Source of the DNA: Bacillota bacterium
GTDB lineage: Bacteria > Bacillota > Desulfotomaculia > Desulfotomaculales > VENG01
Length of the DNA: 64,000 nucleotides
Direction of reading: 5' to 3'
Assembly: GCA_009711705.1 (NCBI GenBank)
Contig: VENG01000011.1
Coordinates: 124,001-188,000 of the forward strand
Shown: piece by piece, positions 1-8,213 of the stretch
Layout: each line of letters starts with the position of its first letter
How positions within the stretch are numbered: the first letter of the stretch is position 1
Notes under the pieces: generated by a model
What the model saw: only the letters and a program-made list of their open reading frames with translations
Told to the model about the DNA's origin: nothing
The model's database searches: none
Made by a program: the position numbers and the translations under genes

Positions 1-745
1 TCTCGGCATCTTGGGCACGGTACTCTTCCCATCTTTGTTCATTTTCCATGATCTCTGCATACTTTTTGGTCAATTTATGGTTGTGCACTTCCATATCTTC
101 AGGCACAATGTATAATGAATTAATAATGTTTTTCTTTTCTCTGTCTCTCATACCGTTGGCAGCCCACGGCCGGTCAGGAATTTGAATGTCTTTTTCTTCT
201 CCCAGTTCCACCGGCTCCATCATTTGTCCGAGTATGCCGTCAGCCAATAGCATAACCGGGTTAAAATATTTATCGGCCAACTCAAAGGCATCTTTCATAA
301 AGTCAATAATTTCTTGAACTGAAGCGGGGGCAAAGCAAATCACACGATAATCTCCGTGTCCGCCACCTTTTACTGCCTGTAGATAATCAGACTGGGCGGG
401 CGCTATATTGCCAAGGCCCGGACCGCCTCGCATCATATTCACAATTACACATGGTAACTCGGCACCGGCGATATATGATATGCCTTCCTGCATAAGACTG
501 ATTCCTGGGCCGGAAGAAGACGTCATGACCCTGGCTCCGGCTCCGGCAGCTCCGTAGACCATATTAATTGCAGAAGTTTCACTTTCCGATTGTAGGTATA
601 CGCCGCCTGCCTCCGGTAATCTTTTGGCCAGATAATGGGGCAATTCACTCTGCGGTGTGATGGGGTATCCAAAAAAATAACGACATCCCGCCCGTACTGC
701 GCCTTCACCGATGGCTTCATTTCCTTTCATTAGGATTTTAGCCAA
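1..745 (-). CDS. vorB: 2-oxoacid:ferredoxin oxidoreductase alpha subunit (VorB type), C-terminal part cut by window edge
   Basis: The reading frame is open from a TTG start to the window edge. It has the pyrimidine-binding core of the alpha subunit: an early [20 protein letters not shown] segment, then YPITPQSEL, then [16 protein letters not shown]. This family oxidises branched-chain or other 2-oxoacids to acyl-CoA while reducing ferredoxin, together with thiamine-diphosphate and ferredoxin-like subunits. The TTG is preferred over the ATG 15 bases downstream because a GGAGG lies about 9 bases upstream of the TTG. The start overlaps the end of the ferredoxin gene by 8 bases, so translation is probably coupled. 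The remaining subunits should lie beyond the left edge. Family is secure; substrate is not. Confidence 0.85.
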   Translation of the reverse strand, partial: MAKILMKGNEAIGEGAVRAGCRYFFGYPITPQSELPHYLAKRLPEAGGVYLQSESETSAINMVYGAAGAGARVMTSSSGPGISLMQEGISYIAGAELPCVIVNMMRGGPGLGNIAPAQSDYLQAVKGGGHGDYRVICFAPASVQEIIDFMKDAFELADKYFNPVMLLADGILGQMMEPVELGEEKDIQIPDRPWAANGMRDREKKNIINSLYIVPEDMEVHNHKLTKKYAEIMENEQRWEEYRAQDAE

Positions 746-959
746 CTTTTTTCTCCTCCTTTTCAACCTCAATTACAAGGTCGGGGCACATACGAGCACA
801 CGTAGCACACCCGTTGCATTGATCCATGTCGGTAATGGCAGCGGGGTGAAAACCCATGGCATTGATATGTTTAGACATGGCAAGTAAACCCTTAGGGCAT
901 ACGGCGGTGCATAATTCACATCCTTTACAGCGTTCTTCTCTAAATGTCACGCGTGCCAA
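738..959 (-). CDS. 2x[4Fe-4S] ferredoxin subunit of the 2-oxoacid oxidoreductase
   Basis: A 73-residue protein with two ferredoxin motifs, [12 protein letters not shown] and [12 protein letters not shown], the spacing of a bacterial 2[4Fe-4S] ferredoxin. It ends in an acidic/lysine-rich tail. As the VorD/PorD-type delta subunit it would pass electrons from the catalytic subunits to free ferredoxin. The frame stays open upstream to an ATG at 1112, but the TTG start used here has GGAGGG 7 bases before it and gives the compact size expected. It is followed directly by the alpha-subunit gene with an 8-base overlap. The 171 bases upstream, up to the next gene, show only a modest inverted repeat (CGGATGT at 1027, ACATCCG at 1061). 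Confidence 0.88.
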   Translation of the reverse strand: MARVTFREERCKGCELCTAVCPKGLLAMSKHINAMGFHPAAITDMDQCNGCATCARMCPDLVIEVEKEEKKVG

Positions 960-1130
960 AAACTGTCCCTCCTCAATGAATATAAAGAATATTGCTTGGT
1001 ATATTGACACCCCCGTCCACAAAGAACGGATGTTGAAGGCTAATGAAGAGTAACCGTTCCACATCCGGTATGCCATAAGGCAAAAAGTACCTACCGGGGA
1101 AGTGCAAAGCATATAGCACTACTTAAAAAC

Positions 1131-1865
1131 CTATTTAAAGAACCTTTCTCCGGGTATAGACAAGCGTTCTTTTGCTTGTTTACCTGCGGCTTGGCTCCAG
1201 GGTGGCTGCATGTTTAAATCAAGCGGGAGAACCGGTACAGATAGCGCTTTTTCCAAGTCTGTCACCAGGTGCCGCAAGGAGGCTGCGAAACCCACCGGAA
1301 GACCTAGCTTACCTGCTGCCAGACGAACCACTTCATGGCCGCTGATTACGGTCTCTATATCTGTTTCCAGGCCTAAGTTAGAGTTGTTAACCAGGGCAGT
1401 AACTTTAAGCCGGGACGCTTTTTCTATAGAAGAAACGTATTTAAGAATTCCATCTGTATCTTTGGTAAACGGCCGCCTGGTGTTAACAACAAAATAAAGG
1501 TTATAGGACCCTTCTTTTAAATATGGTTTAAATCTGCCTAAAGCTGTGGCCCCTATGTCATCGCCACCGACATCGAAAACACCCTTCACTTCCGGGTTCT
1601 GAAGTACTCCCAGGATGGAAGGAGGAAGGGCGGGAACATCTGCTCCGGCCAGCTCACCTATGGGACAGACTACATTTATTCCTTTTTCGGTCAGATAGTG
1701 TCTGATCATCCTGGTTCTAAAATACGGGTTTACAACATCAATATCTGCCAAACAAACATTTTTGGCGTATTTTTTTAGGGAAAGGGAGAAGTTTATGGCT
1801 ACTTCTGTCTTTCCACTACCTAAATTGCCACAAAATATTGTGGTGTGAAGTACATCCTTAAACAT
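1131..1865 (-). CDS. P-loop nucleotide-binding protein (CobQ/MinD-like fold)
   Basis: 244 residues beginning with a Walker A motif GNLGSGKTE (residues 13-21). The region after it, ADIDVVNPYFRTR, fits the SIMIBI/CobQ-MinD class, and DVGGDDIGATALGRF near residue 99 resembles its Walker B/switch region. No membrane helix is visible. It lies upstream of, and in the same direction as, the ferredoxin and alpha-subunit genes of the 2-oxoacid oxidoreductase. A role in maturing or regulating that enzyme, for example cluster handling or ATP-dependent activation, is possible but is inference only. The exact substrate is unknown. Confidence 0.7.
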   Translation of the reverse strand: MFKDVLHTTIFCGNLGSGKTEVAINFSLSLKKYAKNVCLADIDVVNPYFRTRMIRHYLTEKGINVVCPIGELAGADVPALPPSILGVLQNPEVKGVFDVGGDDIGATALGRFKPYLKEGSYNLYFVVNTRRPFTKDTDGILKYVSSIEKASRLKVTALVNNSNLGLETDIETVISGHEVVRLAAGKLGLPVGFAASLRHLVTDLEKALSVPVLPLDLNMQPPWSQAAGKQAKERLSIPGERFFK

Positions 1866-1983
1866 TATATAACCTGCCGTTTCCTATTGTGAACTAAAAA
1901 AATTCAACCTTAGTACCATTCGACAAAAGCAAATAGATTCCTTGTTTGGGTGCCAGAAAGACATATTTTTAGTCGAAAATATA

Positions 1984-2817
1984 CTACCTTTCCCGGCCCA
2001 ATGTATCCAAGAAGTTCAAAAAACGGTTTTTCTCAATAATTTTAGTTAGAGATACTTTTTCTGTTATTAAATGAAAGGTAACCAAAAACAATAACACACC
2101 AAATTTAGCTTCCATACTCAACAACCAAACAGACATTATACCAAGCGCTCCGCCAAGAGCGTTGGATCCCGCGTCTCCCATCATAGTTTTGGCCTTTAAG
2201 TCCAGGGGGAAAAAGGCTAAAAAGCTTCCTGTCAGAACAGCCAAGAATACAGTTTCTTGCCTGCCAATACCGGCAGCAGCCAGTAACACCACACCGAGTA
2301 TAAATGCTTTACCCGCCCTTCCCGGGCGTAAGTCGAGAAGATTGATGGCATTAATAGAAAGGGCCAGTAAAAGGGCGTTGACCGGAATCATGATCAATTC
2401 TCCGGAAACCACAGCTACCAAAAGAGCAAGTATTCCCCCCCATACTGCTTTAAAACCGCCGGTGGTTAGTCGACCTTTGAATAGTGCTCCCAGGTGGCCT
2501 TTTAGACCGGAAGTTTCTTTGGAACCCCAAAAGTCATCGAGTATTCCAAGAAGTGCTGCGAATGTGACAACAAATATAAAAATGAAGGCCTTTTCTAACA
2601 AATGCTGAGGCCATAATAAAAACAGAGGTATGTAAGCTACCGCAAGGGTGGTGGGAAATAGTATGCCTGAGCCGACAGGGATAAGGTTTTGCTTAAAATT
2701 TGGGCGAACGAACTCAGCCCTGGTAATCATACCCAGAACCATGTTTTGAATAGCAATGGTGATGACAAAGCTTAATAGAAAGGAAATAATATGTATTATA
2801 AGAGGTGTTCTCAACAC
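1984..2817 (-). CDS. MraY/WecA-family glycosyl-1-phosphate transferase-like membrane protein
   Basis: 277 residues, strongly hydrophobic with about nine predicted membrane segments. The motifs of polyprenyl-phosphate N-acetylhexosamine-1-phosphate transferases are present: GILDDFWG (acidic pair D94-D95), INAINLLDLRPG (N159, D162) and MMGDAGSN (214-219). The family moves a sugar-1-phosphate from a UDP-sugar to undecaprenyl phosphate on the cytoplasmic face of the membrane. It is shorter than MraY or TagO (about 320-350 residues), so the acceptor is uncertain. It is the last gene of a tight run with a GT2 glycosyltransferase, SteB and SteA, which suggests a dedicated envelope glycan. Confidence 0.75.
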   Translation of the reverse strand: MLRTPLIIHIISFLLSFVITIAIQNMVLGMITRAEFVRPNFKQNLIPVGSGILFPTTLAVAYIPLFLLWPQHLLEKAFIFIFVVTFAALLGILDDFWGSKETSGLKGHLGALFKGRLTTGGFKAVWGGILALLVAVVSGELIMIPVNALLLALSINAINLLDLRPGRAGKAFILGVVLLAAAGIGRQETVFLAVLTGSFLAFFPLDLKAKTMMGDAGSNALGGALGIMSVWLLSMEAKFGVLLFLVTFHLITEKVSLTKIIEKNRFLNFLDTLGRER

Positions 2818-2824
2818 AACGCCT

Positions 2825-3502
2825 TCACGCCCCTTTCATGCGCAGAACAGTTAAGACGCGTAGGATATCGACAAATTGTTTACCCCGGTGTATAAACCCT
2901 TTTATATCCCGCCCGGTTTCCGCATGAAACATCCGAACCGGAACCTCTGTTATTTTAAACCCCAATTTGGCCACTTTAATTGTCATAGCTACTTCAACTC
3001 CATAGCCCGATGCAAATGGCAGCACTTTTTCCATCACTCTCCTGGTCATTACCCGCTGGCCGGAGAGGGGAGATTTAACTTTTAAGCCGGTGTGTTTGTA
3101 AATTGCCTGGGCGGCAAGTCCTTTAACCAGTCCAAAGCCTCCCTTTTTTCTGGCCGGGGGGAAACCTGCAATGGTCATATCCGCAGTTCCTTCCAATACA
3201 GGCAGTATCAAAAGCCGCGCCTCGCTGGCAGAGTTACCCAGGTCGCCGTCCAATAAAGCTATTACATCGGATTTGACCCGGGTGGCGCCATATGTTAAAG
3301 CGGCTCCTTTACCATTATTTTGTGGCATGGAAAATACCCGGGCTCCTGCAGCCCGGGCCATTTCAGGAGTAGCATCAGTAGAGGCGTCATCTACAACTAC
3401 TATCTCTTTAACTTCAGGTATTAAGGCCACGGAGGAAACTGTTGCTTGAATTTTATCGGCCTCATTAAAGGCAGGAATGATGACAGAGACACCTTTAAGC
3501 AC
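2825..3502 (-). CDS. family 2 glycosyltransferase
   Basis: A GT-A fold transferase of about 225 residues. It has the nucleotide-sugar entry motif SVIIPAFNE, the VVVDDASTDAT segment, and an acidic DGD (residues 85-87 from this start) that binds metal and sugar nucleotide. Only the catalytic domain is present, with no membrane anchor. The frame could start at ATG 3508, but that lies 2 bases after the GGAGG. The GTG at 3502 has an 8-base spacing and is preferred. The start overlaps the end of the SteB gene and the stop is 7 bases from the MraY-like gene, so the two enzymes probably act on one lipid-linked product. The donor sugar cannot be told. Confidence 0.8.
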   Translation of the reverse strand: MLKGVSVIIPAFNEADKIQATVSSVALIPEVKEIVVVDDASTDATPEMARAAGARVFSMPQNNGKGAALTYGATRVKSDVIALLDGDLGNSASEARLLILPVLEGTADMTIAGFPPARKKGGFGLVKGLAAQAIYKHTGLKVKSPLSGQRVMTRRVMEKVLPFASGYGVEVAMTIKVAKLGFKITEVPVRMFHAETGRDIKGFIHRGKQFVDILRVLTVLRMKGA

Positions 3503-4391
3503 CACCATCCCCTCCTTGGGAAGTTTTTAATTCCGGCAGCAACCGCTGGGCGGTTGACTTAACCCCGTAATGACCGGGCTGACCGTCAATGGACAACACT
3601 AAGGCTAATTGTCCGGGAACCGTATCAATATTATCAACAGTTGCTGTTAAACGCTGCTTTTGGTAAAACTCCATATAGGAGTAACCTGCAGATGTTTCTT
3701 CGACACCATAAATGGCAAGCTCATGGGATTTGAAAGTGTCTAATAGTGGGAGATCCAAGCTCTCTTTTCTAGCCGTATCCTCATCCTGACTACCACCCAC
3801 TAAAATAATTCCGTCCAAAGACTCTCCGTAAGTTCCGGAGACCTGGATAATATTAGCCTGAGCAAGTAAGTCTACATTTTCCATTTCTCCGGTAATTATT
3901 GCATCCGCTATTTTAGCGGCAACAAAGGAGGACAGGTTTTCGTACTCGGTATTATTATCTGCCCACCCTAAACTTTGCGTCAGGTCACCGGGCAGCTGAT
4001 CCTCGGAATAGTGCATAAAACTGGTAATTGAAGTTATGTTTGCTTCTGCTAATTCTAATGTATCAATAAGGGTACTGGAAAAACGATAGCCGTTTGTCTC
4101 TATCACTGCAAGATTTATGTTTTCCAACTTGTTGTGCACCAGAACTGGCAGTACTTTATTATTGAATTCAGTTTGGATATTGAGGTCCATTTCCAATTCA
4201 TTAGCCATGGTCTCTACACTCTCATTTTTCTGGCGCAAGTTTTCCAATTGGGTTTCCAGGCGGTTGGTAACCTGTTTTTGATAGTCTATCAATGTGTCAT
4301 TGCCTAACAGTGTGGTTCCCATGAGTAAACCTATTCCAAGTGCCAAAAAAACAGCTACTAAGGAAGCAATATGGTATTTAATATCAATCAC
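3495..4391 (-). CDS. steB: SteB/MctB-like single-pass membrane protein (DUF3186)
   Basis: 298 residues: one N-terminal membrane helix (about residues 8-28, within IASLVAVFLALGIGLLMGTTLLG), then a coiled-coil stretch rich in Q/E/N/L (about 35-75), then an extracytoplasmic mixed alpha/beta domain. This is the layout of the SteB/MctB family. In actinobacteria the family is called either a copper-transport protein or the partner of the cytokinetic ring protein SteA. The gene follows steA with a 17-base gap, so the SteA-SteB reading is preferred here over copper transport. It overlaps the following glycosyltransferase gene. Confidence 0.75.
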   Translation of the reverse strand: MIDIKYHIASLVAVFLALGIGLLMGTTLLGNDTLIDYQKQVTNRLETQLENLRQKNESVETMANELEMDLNIQTEFNNKVLPVLVHNKLENINLAVIETNGYRFSSTLIDTLELAEANITSITSFMHYSEDQLPGDLTQSLGWADNNTEYENLSSFVAAKIADAIITGEMENVDLLAQANIIQVSGTYGESLDGIILVGGSQDEDTARKESLDLPLLDTFKSHELAIYGVEETSAGYSYMEFYQKQRLTATVDNIDTVPGQLALVLSIDGQPGHYGVKSTAQRLLPELKTSQGGDGGA

Positions 4392-4408
4392 ACTTTTCCC
4401 CCCAAAAG

Positions 4409-5530
4409 TTATATGCCAAAGAGCAGTCTAACCTGCATAAAAAGTAAACGAAGAGTTTCACGCATGGAAGGAGATACCAACATTATAACGGTAACGGGCA
4501 ATAGGGCGGCGAGTAGAATCTGTGCAACGTGGCGAGGCTTTACCCTGTTTCTGTACAACTGGTTAACTCCCCGGGCATCCACTAAAATTGATCCAACTTT
4601 CATGCGTACTAGGAAAGTGCTGGCCATGCCCTTTCGTCCTTTCTCCAAAAAGTCCATCATGTTGGAGTGTGTGCCAACAGCGACAATCAGTTCGGCACCG
4701 TATTCATAAGCCATCAGCATGGCAATATCCTCACTGGTACCCGGGGCGGGGTATGTAATGGCATCCAATTGCAGTGATTCTATTCTTTTCATGCCCGGTG
4801 CGCGACCATCAGCGTACGCGTGAACAACAATTTCAGCTCCGCTGCGTAAGGTTGAGTCACTGACACTATCCATATCCCCTACAATCATGTCCGGTTTAAA
4901 ACCAAATTCCATCAAAGCGTCTGCGCCACCGTCAACCCCTATGAGTATAGGTTTAACCTCTTCAACATAAGATTTTATGGTCATTAGGTCACTCTTGTAG
5001 TTTTGTCCTCTCACCACAATCAGGGCGTGCTTGTCCTGAAAAGTAGTTTTCACTGCCGGTACGGGATACTCTTCCGAAATAAGACCTATTTCTGACTTTG
5101 CGTATTCCAATGTGTTTTGCACAAAATCTGCCAGCAGGTTACCCATGCCATCGCGTGCTTGTTCCATTTTTATTTTAACATAATCCTGGCTTAAGAGTTT
5201 ACCGGAAGCAATAACTTTTCCTTTAACAAGAATAGCACCGTCAACAATTTCTATCTCCTGACCCTCAGAGATTTCTTCCATTACCAACTCACCGGCACTG
5301 TCAATTAAAGGGATTCCGGCCTTTGTTATTCGCAATGGGCCTGGGTTAGGGTATTCCTCGCTAATGGAATTAGCAACGTTAATAATAGCCTTGGCCTTCT
5401 TTTCTACCAAGGAATTAGCAGCAACTTCATCCAGGTCAGCATGATCAATAATAGCTATTTCCCCAGGCTGCATTCTTTTAACAAGGTTTTTTGTTTTTTT
5501 ATCGACACGGGCAATACCTTTGATATGCAT
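4409..5530 (-). CDS. steA: SteA-like cytokinetic ring protein with thiamin-pyrophosphokinase-like domain
   Basis: 373 residues. A central segment (about 195-225) contains GVDGGADALMEFG and VGDMDS, the signature of the thiamin pyrophosphokinase fold. The N-terminal 150 residues are the SteA-specific domain. A C-terminal membrane helix (about 335-353) is followed by a short basic tail. In Corynebacterium SteA and SteB recruit septal peptidoglycan hydrolase activity; the role in spore formers is not established. True thiamin pyrophosphokinase is unlikely because of the extra domains and membrane anchor. It is first in the cassette, and a sigma-A-like promoter lies 30 bases upstream. The gene begins ATG with GGGAG 7-8 bases before. 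Confidence 0.8.
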   Translation of the reverse strand: MHIKGIARVDKKTKNLVKRMQPGEIAIIDHADLDEVAANSLVEKKAKAIINVANSISEEYPNPGPLRITKAGIPLIDSAGELVMEEISEGQEIEIVDGAILVKGKVIASGKLLSQDYVKIKMEQARDGMGNLLADFVQNTLEYAKSEIGLISEEYPVPAVKTTFQDKHALIVVRGQNYKSDLMTIKSYVEEVKPILIGVDGGADALMEFGFKPDMIVGDMDSVSDSTLRSGAEIVVHAYADGRAPGMKRIESLQLDAITYPAPGTSEDIAMLMAYEYGAELIVAVGTHSNMMDFLEKGRKGMASTFLVRMKVGSILVDARGVNQLYRNRVKPRHVAQILLAALLPVTVIMLVSPSMRETLRLLFMQVRLLFGI

Positions 5531-5559
5531 TTTAAATCTCCCATTAACAATCTTTTAAC

Positions 5560-5588
5560 ATTTTATATTCATCCCTTGTCATAGTCAA
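5560..5588 (-). promoter_or_regulatory. sigma-A promoter of the steA operon
   Basis: On the minus strand TTGACT (5 of 6 to consensus) and TAAAAT (5 of 6) are separated by exactly 17 bases. It sits between the spo0A terminator and steA, so the cassette has its own promoter and is not simply read through from spo0A. Confidence 0.6.
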
Positions 5589-5619
5589 GGAAAGGATAAA
5601 TTGTCGTTTTCTGTATGTT

Positions 5620-5650
5620 AAAAAAAGCAACCTGACTTTATCAGCCAGGT
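5620..5650 (-). terminator. intrinsic terminator after spo0A
   Basis: Minus strand ACCTGGC-TGATAAA-GTCAGGT stem (7 bp with one G.U pair) followed by TTGC and a run of seven T. It lies about 45 bases after the spo0A stop codon. Confidence 0.75.
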
Positions 5651-5696
5651 CACTTTTATAGACGGCATTATTTACATTTTTGTTCCCAATTTTTTT

Positions 5697-6467
5697 TTAC
5701 CCGGCCTTAACCTCTAAACGCAGTTTGTCCGCAACCATGGCAATAAACTCGCTATTGGTGGGCTTGCCACGCTCCAAATTTATGGTATAGCCAAAGAACT
5801 TATTCATCATTTCCACATTACCACGGTCCCAGGCTAGCTCAATAGCATGCCTTATGGCCCTCTCCACTCTGCTGGGAGTGGTGTGGTATTTTTTCGCAAT
5901 CAAAGGGTATAATTCCTTAGTGACAGCTCCTAAAAGGTTGACTTCATTAATTACCATGATAATAGCATCGCGCAAATAATGGTAACCTTTAATGTGTGCG
6001 GGAACGCCCATTTCATGTATGATATTGGTCACTGCTACTCCCAAGTTCTGCGGTTTTGACGTATTGATATATTGCGAGACATTGACTCCTTCAGCCAATT
6101 GTCTGATTCTGGTGGCAAGTACAGAAAAATCGAAGGGTTTTAATATATAATAATCTGCGCCCAGTTCAACGGCTCTTTGAGTTACACTCTCCTGTCCGAA
6201 TGCAGTTAACATGATCACTTTTGGACGGGGAGAAATAACTCCTGCTGATAACTTTTCCAGTACCCCAATACCATCAAGGTGAGGCATAATTATGTCTAAT
6301 ACTACAATGTCCGGGCTTACTTCCTCAATGAGTTTCAGTGCTTGATTGCCATTGTTAGCAATGCCCGATAATTCAAAATCTTCTTGTTGGCTTATGAATT
6401 CCTGCAAAAGGTCGCATAACTCCCGGTTATCATCTGCAATAACCAGCTTAGTTACGTTTTTCATCAT
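5697..6467 (-). CDS. spo0A: Spo0A, master response regulator of sporulation
   Basis: 256 residues. The receiver domain carries the acidic pocket (D12, D13), phosphoacceptor D58 in VVLDIIMP, T88 and K110. The C-terminal Spo0A DNA-binding domain shows the hallmark segments [21 protein letters not shown] and [23 protein letters not shown]. Phosphorylated Spo0A binds 0A boxes and triggers sporulation genes. AGGAGG lies 10-11 bases before the ATG. Upstream is spoIVB, the same order as in Bacillus. A partial 0A-box-like element (GTCGAA, about 6530) and a TATGAT lie upstream but no full promoter can be fixed with confidence. Confidence 0.98.
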   Translation of the reverse strand: MMKNVTKLVIADDNRELCDLLQEFISQQEDFELSGIANNGNQALKLIEEVSPDIVVLDIIMPHLDGIGVLEKLSAGVISPRPKVIMLTAFGQESVTQRAVELGADYYILKPFDFSVLATRIRQLAEGVNVSQYINTSKPQNLGVAVTNIIHEMGVPAHIKGYHYLRDAIIMVINEVNLLGAVTKELYPLIAKKYHTTPSRVERAIRHAIELAWDRGNVEMMNKFFGYTINLERGKPTNSEFIAMVADKLRLEVKAG

Positions 6468-6571
6468 TAGATTTCCGCCTCCTAAAAAAATATTACCTTT
6501 ATCTCTATTTATATCATAGGTTCGACGGCGACAGGAAATCTCCTCCCTTAACGCTGCAAAAATTTGGAATT

Positions 6572-7954
6572 TTATTCAAAAAAAATTTGAGGCTTTTCAG
6601 CCTCAGATACTTTAAATTTGTCTTTATTTTCTGGGAGGATGCCGGCTTCTTGGATCATCCACTGCGCCATTACACCATAGCCTCGAGTGGGGTCATTAAT
6701 AAATACGTGAGTAACTGCGCCAACTAAACGCCCGTTTTGAATGATGGGACTTCCGCTCATTCCCTGTACTATTCCCCCTGTGTCACGAAGTAGCTCACTG
6801 TCGGTTATTTTAATAATGAGTCCCTTTCCGTCGTGAGATTGCGGTATAACCTTTTGGATTTCAATATCATATAGTTCAACGTTATCTCCCTTGACTACCG
6901 TAATGATTTTAGCCGGGCCTTTAACAATTTCTTCGTTTAAAGCTACGGGGATAGGTTTTTTGTATATAACGTTCTTTATTGGTTTATTTAGGTTTCCGAA
7001 AATGCCAAATTGTGAATTTTTAGCAATATCACCGGATATACCACTTTCTCCATCAAACAAACCAATTTTTTCACCCGGCCGCCCTTTTTTACCTAGATGT
7101 ATTTTCTGAATGCTGGCACCCACAATACAGCCATCGGCAAGGTCAATTTGTTGTGAGGTATCGATGTCTGCAATCATATGTCCGAGTGCCCCGTAGCGGC
7201 CACTTACAGGGTGGTAAAAAGTAAGCGTCCCTACACCGGCAGCGCTATCTCGAATAAACAATCCCATCCGATATCGACGTGTTTCCTGACAATAATCGGG
7301 TTGCACGGATGCGGAAAAAGTTTTTGCACCTCTTTTTAGTTGCAGAGAAAGAGGTTTTTTCTGTTTACCATAGCTATCGATAATTTTTCGCAGCTGCGTA
7401 TCGCTTTTTATGGCAAGACCGTTTACCTTTAAAATCACATCACCTACTTCTACTCCGGCTGCGGCAGCAGGATTTTCCTTTTTACCACTTTCTGTTGTAA
7501 TATCAGCGATTCCTACCACCATTACACCATTGGTGTGTAAAAGGACACCTATGGACTGTCCACCTGGTATTACTTTAACGCGTGGAACCACATTTACTAC
7601 CATTTCCCGCACCGGAATGAGACCAAAGAGTTTCACCTGCATGTGAAAGGTTCCCGGAGTATTGGCAACTGGAAGTTCAGCGCCAGGCGAGATGGAAAAA
7701 TCGGTGCCTGGTGTTCCATTGGTTTCTAAAATTTGCTGACTTTCTGAATTAACTTGCAGGCTCAAATTTTTTAAGACAGCCCGGGGAATATATAAGTTAG
7801 GTTCTAACTTATCACCGACAAAAACACTTTTGTGAGAGGGAAAAGCTAAAAAACTTAGCATTTGACCGGATAAAAGAAAACAAACGAGAAAGAATAATGT
7901 CAAGTGTATGCAAATATTTTTGCTGCAATGTTTGCTGCTGCTCAGGTCAATCAC
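6572..7954 (-). CDS. spoIVB: SpoIVB serine peptidase (sigma-K checkpoint)
   Basis: 460 residues. An N-terminal membrane/signal segment (about 17-38) is followed by a beta-rich region, a PDZ domain (about 133-215) and the SpoIVB S55 peptidase domain with catalytic H259 (GALGHMI) and S400 (QGMSGSPI). It is made in the forespore and secreted to the intermembrane space, where it cleaves SpoIVFA to release pro-sigma-K processing. The GTG start is forced by an upstream in-frame stop. The AGGGAG directly abuts it, while a strong AAGGAGGTG farther upstream leads an ATG-AGG-GAG-TGA mini frame whose stop overlaps the GTG. The end of the gene encodes an intrinsic terminator. Confidence 0.95.
   Translation of the reverse strand: MIDLSSSKHCSKNICIHLTLFFLVCFLLSGQMLSFLAFPSHKSVFVGDKLEPNLYIPRAVLKNLSLQVNSESQQILETNGTPGTDFSISPGAELPVANTPGTFHMQVKLFGLIPVREMVVNVVPRVKVIPGGQSIGVLLHTNGVMVVGIADITTESGKKENPAAAAGVEVGDVILKVNGLAIKSDTQLRKIIDSYGKQKKPLSLQLKRGAKTFSASVQPDYCQETRRYRMGLFIRDSAAGVGTLTFYHPVSGRYGALGHMIADIDTSQQIDLADGCIVGASIQKIHLGKKGRPGEKIGLFDGESGISGDIAKNSQFGIFGNLNKPIKNVIYKKPIPVALNEEIVKGPAKIITVVKGDNVELYDIEIQKVIPQSHDGKGLIIKITDSELLRDTGGIVQGMSGSPIIQNGRLVGAVTHVFINDPTRGYGVMAQWMIQEAGILPENKDKFKVSEAEKPQIFFE
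6576..6605 (-). terminator. intrinsic terminator within the 3' end of spoIVB
   Basis: Minus strand TGAGGCT-GAAA-AGCCTCA (perfect 7-bp stem with a GAAA tetraloop) followed by AA and eight T. The whole element precedes the spoIVB stop: the T run encodes the last Ile-Phe-Phe codons. It should insulate spo0A from spoIVB transcription. Confidence 0.8.
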
Positions 7955-8158
7955 TCCCTCATGTATTTGTTAGATGTTTCACCTCCTTTTTTTCATTTGT
8001 TTGTTTGGCATGGCTTAAGCATCGCAGTGTATTATTAAATTGGCCTGAGCAGAATGCTAATATTCGGCCCTTATCTACCGTTGTTTGCCAAACGCATTGT
8101 TCACAGGGGCAGAAGTACTGTTGTTAGTTTTTTGTTTGATTTCCGTAAAAAAAAGACG

Positions 8159-8174
8159 CGCTAAATCAGTTCCC
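8159..8174. repeat. 16-base motif shared with 54239-54254
   Basis: CGCTAAATCAGTTCCC occurs identically here and at 54239-54254. In both places it lies 15-21 bases beyond the stop codon of a minus-strand gene (recN, PBP). The function is unknown. The 241-base gap between recN and spoIVB otherwise shows only the recN terminator and no clear spoIVB promoter. Confidence 0.5.
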
Positions 8175-8183
8175 TTATGCGCA

Positions 8184-8213
8184 TAAAAAAATGCCTCATA
8201 ATTTTTGAGGCAT
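8184..8213 (-). terminator. intrinsic terminator overlapping the recN stop codon
   Basis: Minus strand ATGCCTCA-AAAATTA-TGAGGCAT (8-bp perfect stem) followed by seven T. The recN stop codon TGA is the first three bases of the right arm. Confidence 0.85.

Noticed and set aside
523..720. 65-residue minus-strand frame
   Set aside because: It is out of frame with the VorB alpha subunit that spans the same bases and has clear family motifs.
1027..1067. Inverted repeat CGGATGT/ACATCCG before the ferredoxin gene
   Set aside because: Short arms and a long spacer; no known riboswitch pattern could be fitted.
6520..6550. 0A boxes upstream of spo0A
   Set aside because: Only partial matches (GTCGAA and GCGACAG) are present; not enough to call a site.
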